From a virus: a stretch of DNA of 31,406 nt. Position 1 is the first letter of the stretch; each line of letters begins with the position of its first letter. This document shows, piece by piece, positions 26,984-31,406 of the stretch. Both the position numbers and the translations under genes were made by a program. The notes beneath the pieces are model-generated. The model did not search any database and was not told the DNA's origin. It was given only the letters and a program-made list of their open reading frames with translations. The stretch spans positions 1-31,406 of IMG/VR virus record IMGVR_UViG_3300046718_000718. One strand, written 5' to 3'.

Positions 26984-28126
26984 ATGCTGGCAAGAAAACT
27001 TGCACTGTCCAAGGAGCAGAATCCTGCGCTTCAGCGGATCGCAGAGATGCTCGAAAAAGCGTTCAACGATATCGGCGAGAAGATCCGGGAAGACCTCCTG
27101 AAGGCATACCGGAAGTACGCTCTCGACTCCTTCAAGACATTCATGACGGCGATCGCCGAAAGCACCGGTCCGATTCCAACGAATCGAATGGGACGTCAGG
27201 CATACGGCAACTGGCACGAGTACGCCGACATGAAGAAGACAGACAGACACGACTATTCTCCGACCAAGACCTGGGAAGACTACAAGAAGATCGCGCACCT
27301 GTTCGTTGTCTCGTATCGCAAAGCTGACAGCGACGCGAACGAGGCTTACGAGAATTCCAGGGACTCGTTTGTCCACAAGAACCTCGACAAGCTCAGGAAC
27401 GTTCTCGGCAATCGCACCGATCTGACGAACGCTGTCATCAAGTTCGACTGGAAGGGTGGGTACTTCAAGGGCAACGTCCAGATCTACCTGGAAGGCGCCT
27501 ATTTCCGTGGGGATATCGACATCAAGTACGTAGTCCGCACGATTCCGCGCGTCACGCCGTACTTCCAGTACCCGCTCCTGTTTGTCGAGGCTGAAGTGAA
27601 CGGGAAGCATTACAACAGCCCGAGCGAGGAAGAGCTCCGCCTACTCCTCGGCGGACCGTCCAAGGAGAAGGCGATCGAGATCCAGAAGGAAGAGGCCGCG
27701 GCCGAGGGCTGGTGCCCGATGAGCGGACAGCCTTCGGACGCCAAGGTTCGGTACGGGTCGTCGACCTACGTCAAGTGTCCTGGGTGCAAAGCCACGGTCG
27801 CCGTCCAGCACTACAAGTACCGGAAGCACAAGACTCCGAAAGCTCTGAAGGACGAGGAGATCCAGAAACTCGTCTCCGGCGGGAGCTGCCCGATGTCGAA
27901 CCAGCTTGCTCCTTTGAGCGCGTTCGAGAGCCTACTTAGGAAGCACACCGTGTGGCCCGCAGGAAAGGAGACGATCGAGTTCTCTGTCAACCTCTTCGAC
28001 AGCCAGGGGAAGTACAACAAGATCCCCTGCTCCGCCTGCGGTCAGAAAGTGGTGATCGGCAGAGATTACGGAGCACTGAAGCCGGAAGACGTCAGGGTCT
28101 ACTACCGCAAGCACAAGTCGAAATAG
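26984..28126 (+). CDS. Large protein with two zinc ribbons, 380 residues
   Basis: Residues 1-110 are helical (LQRIAEMLEKAFNDIGEKIR, FKTFMTAIAE). The middle is beta-rich (GYFKGNVQIYLEGAYFRGDI). The C-terminus holds two similar units: GWCPMSGQPSDAKV with KCPGCKATVAVQHYKYRKHK, and GSCPMSNQLAPLS with PCSACGQKVVIGRDYG...YYRKHK. The duplicated zinc ribbons, each ending in a YRKHK motif, suggest a DNA- or RNA-binding tail. The ATG starts right after the preceding stop. No family was recognised. Confidence 0.65.
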   Translation: MLARKLALSKEQNPALQRIAEMLEKAFNDIGEKIREDLLKAYRKYALDSFKTFMTAIAESTGPIPTNRMGRQAYGNWHEYADMKKTDRHDYSPTKTWEDYKKIAHLFVVSYRKADSDANEAYENSRDSFVHKNLDKLRNVLGNRTDLTNAVIKFDWKGGYFKGNVQIYLEGAYFRGDIDIKYVVRTIPRVTPYFQYPLLFVEAEVNGKHYNSPSEEELRLLLGGPSKEKAIEIQKEEAAAEGWCPMSGQPSDAKVRYGSSTYVKCPGCKATVAVQHYKYRKHKTPKALKDEEIQKLVSGGSCPMSNQLAPLSAFESLLRKHTVWPAGKETIEFSVNLFDSQGKYNKIPCSACGQKVVIGRDYGALKPEDVRVYYRKHKSK

Positions 28127-28139
28127 GGAGGACTGAGCC

Positions 28140-28643
28140 ATGATGAAAACCACGCCCTGGAAGGAGTACACCGAGCACGGTCGCAAGAACAGGATCTGCA
28201 CGACCTACGGGCTCGACTACGACTTCGCCCGCAGGAACAACCAGGATCCGTACTTCTCGGCGACCTGCACCATCGAAGAGAAGCGCGGTACACGGTGGGT
28301 GGAGTACGCGGGCGGCGCAGACAGCGTCGCGATCGCGCAGCACTTCCCGGAGCTCGCTCAGTACCTGAAGTGGCACCTCGTCTCGACCGGCGAGCCCATG
28401 CACTACATCGCCAATGCGAAGTACTGGTGGGAGATGGCGATGGGGAAGATCAAGCCGAGCGAGTACCAGCGTGTCGATCCGAAGGACGCCTTCAAGACAA
28501 CGATCATCCTGGGAGGGATCCCCGGAGAGCAGATGCCGTACTCCAACGACTGGCAGGATGTCGAGAAGTGGCTCCGGGACCGTCTCCCGAAGTTGATGGG
28601 GTTCTTCTCGGCTGACATGAAGAACCTCGGCGTCCTGGAGTAG
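28140..28643 (+). CDS. Conserved PMHYIANAKYW-type protein
   Basis: The 167-residue protein has DPYFSATCTIEEKRGTRWVE, HFPELAQYLKWHLVSTGEPM and HYIANAKYWWEMAMG. I recognise the DPxFSxT ... HFPEL...KWHL...PMHYxxNAxYW layout from phage and plasmid proteins of unknown function. GGGAGGACTGAGCC is the SD for ATG 28140. Confidence 0.8.
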   Translation: MMKTTPWKEYTEHGRKNRICTTYGLDYDFARRNNQDPYFSATCTIEEKRGTRWVEYAGGADSVAIAQHFPELAQYLKWHLVSTGEPMHYIANAKYWWEMAMGKIKPSEYQRVDPKDAFKTTIILGGIPGEQMPYSNDWQDVEKWLRDRLPKLMGFFSADMKNLGVLE

Positions 28644-28692
28644 TGGTCGACGCGCCCTGCAGTAACCGTGCGACCGGGGGCTGGAGGGTCGA

Positions 28693-28926
28693 GTGAAGGT
28701 CTACCACATACCGAGGTCTAACTGCCCGCTTCGGATTCAGGTCTCAGACGACGAGATCGTGTACTGCCTGCAGTTCTTGGGAGAGGACCGCTACCCGTTC
28801 TACTGGAAGCTCGTGACGCCGGACACGGCGAAGCGCCTGATCTACGAGTATCAGATGACGGTCGCTTTCACTCTGCCGGACACGCCGGAGGACCAGATCA
28901 TCCACGAAGGGCCGAGAAGTCCATAA
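28693..28926 (+). CDS. Hypothetical protein, GTG start, 77 residues
   Basis: GGAGGGTCGA precedes the GTG at 28693. The product (MKVYHIPRSNCPLRIQVSDD, then GEDRYPFYWKLVTPDTAKRL) is a small alpha/beta protein. It is the last plus-strand gene and ends one base before the convergent sigma gene, without a visible terminator between them. Confidence 0.55.
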   Translation: MKVYHIPRSNCPLRIQVSDDEIVYCLQFLGEDRYPFYWKLVTPDTAKRLIYEYQMTVAFTLPDTPEDQIIHEGPRSP

Positions 28927-28927
28927 G

Positions 28928-29401
28928 CTACGATGCGAACCGCTTGAGCCGGACCTTCAGGGCCTGCTTCGCTCTGAAGACCATGGTCTTCGAGCTCGCC
29001 ACGGTGACGCCGATCTTGGTCGCGATCTCCTCGTGGGAGAGCCCGTCCAGGTGGAACAGCTCGAAGGCCTTCCGCTCGCGTTCCCGGAGCGAAAGCAGCT
29101 CCTCCCTGAAGGACTTCTCCAGCTCGGACGAGATCGTCTCCTGGAGAGGGGTCTCGGTCTGCTTGACCGAGTTCAAGATGATCCTCCCGTTCCTGCGGGC
29201 GACTTCAGACCTCTTTTTGGTGTCCATGGCGAGGTTCTTGGAGATCTGGTACAGGAGCGGGAACACGTTCTCGACCCTGAGCTCGATCTTGAGGACCCGG
29301 TAGATCGCCTCATCGACGACGTCCTCGGCGACGTTCTGCACGCAGCCATACCGCCGCTGCATCTCGTTGATGAGTTTCTGCCTGCAGTCCAGCGGGTTCA
29401 T
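28928..29401 (-). CDS. ECF-like sigma70-family factor
   Basis: The 157-residue protein has region 2-like residues about 20-65 (NVAEDVVDEAIYRVLK, ENVFPLLYQISKNLAM) and region 4 at about 102-152 (LSLRERERKAFELFHLDGLS, then EEIATKIGVTVASSKTMVFR). Regions 1 and 3 are absent, as in ECF factors. It may direct host RNA polymerase to phage promoters. No SD precedes its ATG; a promoter-like TATACT ends 7 bases upstream, suggesting a leaderless mRNA. A copy of the 25-bp element covers that promoter. Confidence 0.8.
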   Translation of the reverse strand: MNPLDCRQKLINEMQRRYGCVQNVAEDVVDEAIYRVLKIELRVENVFPLLYQISKNLAMDTKKRSEVARRNGRIILNSVKQTETPLQETISSELEKSFREELLSLRERERKAFELFHLDGLSHEEIATKIGVTVASSKTMVFRAKQALKVRLKRFAS

Positions 29402-29408
29402 ACGCTGG

Positions 29409-29438
29409 AGTATAGCCTAGTGGCACTCTAACAGACAA
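29409..29438 (-). promoter_or_regulatory. Putative promoter of the sigma gene
   Basis: On the minus strand TTGTCT (29438-29433), 18 bases, TATACT (29414-29409). The spacer contains the strong arm AGAGTGCCACT of a junction element, so a bound protein would cover the promoter. Transcription would begin at about 29402-29401, on the ATG. Confidence 0.5.
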
Positions 29439-29445
29439 CTGTGCC
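29421..29445 (-). repeat. Dispersed junction element, minus-strand copy at sigma gene
   Basis: The minus strand reads TGGCAC, 11 bases, AGAGTGCC. With flanks it shares CCTAGTGGCACTCT (plus strand, 29416-29429) exactly with the copy at 31056-31069. Confidence 0.8.
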
Positions 29446-29456
29446 AGAAAGATTAC

Positions 29457-29711
29457 CTACCAGATCTCGTACTTCCCGTCACGAGGTCTGAGGCCACAGC
29501 GGCGGCAGGATTCGAACGTGTCATAGCGACCACGGTTAACTGCTTCGGATCCGGGGATCCCTCCAAAGGCAGGGCCGCCGGAGCCACGAGGAAATCCCGT
29601 AAAGAGGTCAGGTCCGTTCGGGTCGATGTTGAAGACAGTCTTCGTCCGCAGATCGTGAGTGCCCGCGCACGAGAACAGCGAGTGAGTCCAGGAGATCAGC
29701 GACCACAGCAT
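29457..29711 (-). CDS. Small protein with C-terminal Cys motif, 84 residues
   Basis: The N-terminal MLWSLISWTHSLFSC is hydrophobic and could be a membrane segment or weak signal. The middle is Gly/Pro-rich (FTGFPRGSGGPAFGGIPGSE). The end has FESCRRCGLRPRDGKYEIW with a CxxC. GGAAGA precedes the ATG. Function unknown. Confidence 0.5.
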   Translation of the reverse strand: MLWSLISWTHSLFSCAGTHDLRTKTVFNIDPNGPDLFTGFPRGSGGPAFGGIPGSEAVNRGRYDTFESCRRCGLRPRDGKYEIW

Positions 29712-29715
29712 ATTT

Positions 29716-29733
29716 ATCTTCCGCAGAAAAGAT
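29716..29733 (-). repeat. Minus-strand junction stem-loop, copy A
   Basis: ATCTT, 8 bases, AAGAT (plus-strand coordinates), the same geometry as at 30021 and 30276. It lies between the stop of the 29-residue peptide gene and the ATG at 29711. Confidence 0.55.
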
Positions 29734-29822
29734 TATCCCTTACGAAAGATCCACCGAATCATCGGATTCACAATGAGAATATAGGCGAACAAGCAGAATC
29801 CGATAGCAGCCACCGTCTGCAT
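29733..29822 (-). CDS. Tiny single-pass membrane peptide, 29 residues
   Basis: MQTVAAIGFCLFAYILIVNP is one membrane helix, followed by MIRWIFRKG with a positive end inside the cell. AGGAGG lies 5 bases before the ATG, an excellent SD, which is the main reason to accept so short a gene. The stop lies in the junction stem-loop. Confidence 0.55.
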   Translation of the reverse strand: MQTVAAIGFCLFAYILIVNPMIRWIFRKG

Positions 29823-29834
29823 CGCAGCCTCCTA

Positions 29835-30032
29835 TTATTTTATGCCGAGAAGATTACCTACGAGATCGTGCTTCAGCTTCAGATGAAGGTATAAGGCGCT
29901 CGCCGCGCCAGCCTTCGTGTCCTTCGTAGTATCGGCCAACACCTCGCGGCACTTCTTGCAACGAAAGACATGGCCGTCGATCTCAATGAGATCGTCGACC
30001 GCCTTCGTGACGCGCGCCTTATCTTCTTCCAC
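29835..30032 (-). CDS. Small C2H2-like zinc protein, 65 residues
   Basis: IDGHVFRCKKCREVLADTTK, then ASALYLHLKLKHDLVGN, has CxxC followed by HxxxxH spacing close to a C2H2 zinc finger. A GTG start at 30032 is used, and no strong SD is visible. A degenerate stem-loop (ATTTT-N8-AAGAT at 29837-29854) overlaps its end. Confidence 0.6.
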   Translation of the reverse strand: MEEDKARVTKAVDDLIEIDGHVFRCKKCREVLADTTKDTKAGAASALYLHLKLKHDLVGNLLGIK

Positions 30033-30050
30033 TAAGATTCACTGGGGAGC
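30021..30050 (-). repeat. Minus-strand junction stem-loop, copy B
   Basis: ATCTT-N8-AAGAT at 30021-30038, followed by plus-strand AAGATTCACTGGGGAGC at 30034-30050, which is repeated exactly at 30290-30306. It contains the TGA of the gene ending at 30039. Confidence 0.6.
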
Positions 30051-30263
30051 CGGAAGGTTGTTCCGGTTCAGCAAGCCCTGGAGACCGGCGAGCGAGAGGA
30101 CGTTGTCCGACAACTTCGTGACCTCGAACCGCTTGACGTCGCCACGCCTTTTGGCGCTACGCAGGATCTCCCGCAGCTTCGCCGCCTGGGCGTCGGAGAT
30201 GCTGGCGACTACGCCCTCTCCGGTACCGTCGGTGAATTCGATGCCGATTCCGAAAGCTTTCAT
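30039..30263 (-). CDS. Hypothetical protein, 74 residues
   Basis: The GAGAGGAAT leader favours ATG 30263 over a TTG at 30290. The product (MKAFGIGIEFTDGTGEGVVA, then SDAQAAKLREILRSAKRRGD) has a beta start and a basic helix. It ends NLPAPQ; the last residues, APQ, are shared with the next upstream gene because both stops lie in the same 17-bp repeat. Confidence 0.6.
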   Translation of the reverse strand: MKAFGIGIEFTDGTGEGVVASISDAQAAKLREILRSAKRRGDVKRFEVTKLSDNVLSLAGLQGLLNRNNLPAPQ

Positions 30264-30275
30264 ATTCCTCTCGTC

Positions 30276-30306
30276 AATCTTATATGGCAAAGATTCACTG
30301 GGGAGC
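30276..30306 (-). repeat. Minus-strand junction stem-loop, copy C
   Basis: AATCTT-ATATGGCA-AAGATT (30276-30295, 6-bp arms, 8-base loop) plus the 17-bp AAGATTCACTGGGGAGC (30290-30306) shared with copy B. Confidence 0.65.
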
Positions 30307-30471
30307 GGCAGATCGAGCCGCCGTCGCCTGAACAGACTCTAGATAAACGAGGCACTTGCAGTTCGGATGGTTGCAGCCGCGGTCATGCTGCCTGCGACGG
30401 TGCCAGCTTTTCTGGTGATGGCATCCGACGCACTGGTACATCGACACGATCCTTCCAAAGACTTTTCTCAT
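30295..30471 (-). CDS. Zinc-finger protein, 58 residues
   Basis: MYQCVGCHHQKSWHRRRQHD, then RGCNHPNCKCLVYLE, has seven potential metal ligands: C..C, HH, C, H, C and C. It is basic. The ATG follows the upstream TAG with no gap (TAG|ATG), so translation is probably coupled; MYQC is a possible later start. It ends in APQ within the 17-bp repeat. Confidence 0.55.
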   Translation of the reverse strand: MRKVFGRIVSMYQCVGCHHQKSWHRRRQHDRGCNHPNCKCLVYLESVQATAARSAAPQ

Positions 30472-31029
30472 CTACGTATTCCGCTTGAGGGCCGCTCGCC
30501 CTTCGTCAGTGGCCTCGTACAGGTACGTTTCTCGGCCATCAACCAGCCCAATACTGCGATCCACCCAGCCGCGCCGGAATAGGCGCTGGATTCGGCTAGC
30601 GATCTGCTTCGTCGTGAGATACAGACCGGAGGAGTTTGACTGGACGTCGTATGCCGTGGCGCCGTTCATGTAGGACAAAATACGAAGAATGGCGATCTCT
30701 CCTGGGTACAACGAGAGTGGAGGGTCCGGATTCTTCTTCGTCTTCCTCTGGTCTACCCGCCCGTCGTACTCTCCCAGCTTGTCGACAGCGTACTGGAGAG
30801 CGTCCTTGAGGCGCGTGAAGCCGTGCTCATCGGACTCGAACTGGTCGCTCAGGTCGATCACGCTGGAGCGGTCCTTCACCAGGAAGAGCGTCTGGTAGAT
30901 CTCTCGACCGCGGCGATCCTCTCGTCCCGACGAGCCTTCCGTGCGTACGACCTGGAGGTGATGACGCCGACCGTGGACTGTCCAGTCGTCCGCGCTGTCC
31001 TTGGTGTAGTAGTAGTCGGTCTTCATCAC
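30472..31029 (-). CDS. Protein with C-terminal winged helix, 185 residues
   Basis: The first half (DDWTVHGRRHHLQVVRTEGS ... KDRSSVIDLSDQF) is beta-rich and charged. The second half (YPGEIAILRILSYMNGATAY, then TTKQIASRIQRLFRRGWVDR and ETYLYEATDEGRAALKR) is a MarR-like winged helix with recognition helix TKQIASRIQRLF and a wing. It could be the regulator of the adjoining promoter, which carries a junction element. The start has no strong SD. Confidence 0.65.
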   Translation of the reverse strand: MMKTDYYYTKDSADDWTVHGRRHHLQVVRTEGSSGREDRRGREIYQTLFLVKDRSSVIDLSDQFESDEHGFTRLKDALQYAVDKLGEYDGRVDQRKTKKNPDPPLSLYPGEIAILRILSYMNGATAYDVQSNSSGLYLTTKQIASRIQRLFRRGWVDRSIGLVDGRETYLYEATDEGRAALKRNT

Positions 31030-31046
31030 AATCTTACCGTTGTACG

Positions 31047-31075
31047 ATTGTACTCCCTAGTGGCACTCTTGCTAA
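31047..31075 (-). promoter_or_regulatory. Putative promoter of the winged-helix gene
   Basis: On the minus strand TTAGCA (31075-31070), 17 bases, TACAAT (31052-31047, 5 of 6 matches). The spacer again contains AGAGTGCCACTAGG. The leader would be only about 11 bases. Confidence 0.5.
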
Positions 31076-31085
31076 CTAGAATGCC
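31061..31085. repeat. Dispersed junction element, bidirectional copy
   Basis: TGGCAC, 11 bases, AGAATGCC on plus. On minus it is GGCAT, 12 bases, AGAGTGCCA. It overlaps the end of the HELGH-protein gene and the promoter of the winged-helix gene. Confidence 0.75.
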
Positions 31086-31404
31086 GGAGCTCCTGCAGTG
31101 TCCGGCGGTTGATCTTGAGCCCGTTGAAGCCAAGGACCTCGACGGCGATCCGGTTCGCCTCCTGCTCGGCGGGCTCCTCCCAGTGTGGAGGATTCTTCCG
31201 AACGCGGTGCTCCGGATACCGGAGGCGCATCCCGACGATGTGCCCGAGTTCGTGAGCGGAGATCCCGAGGACCTCCTCCTCCGTCAAATCGAACTCGGAA
31301 GCCTTCGCGAAACAGACCGTGTATACGCGGTGATTGGTGTGGGCGAACTGGCGCCACTTCTGCCCGTGATGTCGATCGGCGAGCGGGCAGAAGCAGAACT
31401 TCAC
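31072..31404 (-). CDS. ImmA/IrrE-like HExxH protein (may extend beyond window)
   Basis: The 110-residue frame has EEEVLGISAHELGHIVGMRL with His51-Glu52-His55, then EEPAEQEANRIAVEVLG, where a Glu could be the third zinc ligand. This is the pattern of small ImmA/IrrE zinc peptidases that cleave phage repressors. The GTG at 31404 lies two bases from the window edge, so the true start may lie outside. Next to a winged-helix gene it could form an induction switch (inference). Confidence 0.6.
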   Translation of the reverse strand: MKFCFCPLADRHHGQKWRQFAHTNHRVYTVCFAKASEFDLTEEEVLGISAHELGHIVGMRLRYPEHRVRKNPPHWEEPAEQEANRIAVEVLGFNGLKINRRTLQELRHSS

Positions 31405-31406
31405 GG

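Noticed and set aside
29505-29520. GGATTCGAAC resembling a minus-strand tRNA T-loop
   Set aside because: The flanks do not pair as a T-stem and no acceptor or anticodon stems are present; it lies in a convincing small CDS.
1-31406. CRISPR array
   Set aside because: The repeats are scattered at gene junctions hundreds to thousands of bases apart, without regular spacers or cas genes.

Overview
The window looks like a GC-rich (roughly 60% by eye) stretch of a temperate tailed bacteriophage or prophage: an early/accessory region with no head, tail or lysis gene that I recognise. Phage character rests on a tyrosine recombinase (18336-19133), a GP88-family protein, DUF3310, ThyX, two MazG-type pyrophosphohydrolases, an HNH endonuclease, a GGQ release-factor-like protein, a DUF6011-like protein, and dozens of tightly packed small genes with ATGA, GTGA and TAATG overlaps. 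The host cannot be named. The secreted protein at 244-1041 resembles extracytoplasmic proteins common in Planctomycetota-like bacteria, which is only a weak hint.

Layout. Positions 1-5397: end of an upstream gene, a zinc-ribbon peptide, a secreted protein, then a surface-sugar module (a methyltransferase-GT2 fusion, a second GT2, a GT4) mixed with small proteins. Positions 5398-7247: a repeat element, a strong promoter with a palindromic operator, and a lower-GC unknown gene. Positions 7248-10308: nucleotide metabolism (ThyX, DUF3310, two MazG-like proteins). Positions 10311-15959: a long run of very small genes, many with Cys/His clusters. Positions 15969-18231: a methyltransferase, GP88 and an unknown gene. 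Positions 18241-19498: a structured RNA element, the integrase and a zinc-ribbon protein. Positions 19574-21510: small unknown genes. Positions 21511-21880: a gene-free, extremely GC-rich, hairpin-dense segment ending in a promoter/operator. Positions 21898-28926: a SprT-like protein, DUF6011, a LacI-type HTH-only protein, a terminator, HNH, a winged-helix protein and several conserved unknowns. Positions 28928-31404: a minus-strand block with an ECF-like sigma factor, tiny zinc/membrane proteins, a winged-helix protein and an ImmA-like HELGH protein that reaches the window edge.

The main discovery is a dispersed 25-bp element, TGGCAC-N11-AGA(A/G)TGCC. Spacing is exact in 14 copies, nearly all at gene junctions and oriented with the local genes. 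In the cluster 12432-13772 the same junction carries the stop codon of one small gene and the SD and start codon of the next, so genes look like interchangeable cassettes. The fuller symmetric form is TGGCACTCTA-N6-TAGAGTGCCA, with one strong and one weak arm. It could be a repressor/stoperator site, an RNA hairpin or a recombination site, and sequence alone does not decide. A second short inverted repeat (ATCTT-N8-AAGAT) marks the junctions of the minus-strand block.

Regulation visible in the sequence: two sigma70-like promoters with perfect palindromes in their spacers (5432, 21844), an ECF-like sigma gene that may be read leaderless, several HTH proteins, and a strong terminator at 24863. 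Together the genes suggest lysogeny control plus host takeover (nucleotide pools, translation rescue, surface glycan modification).
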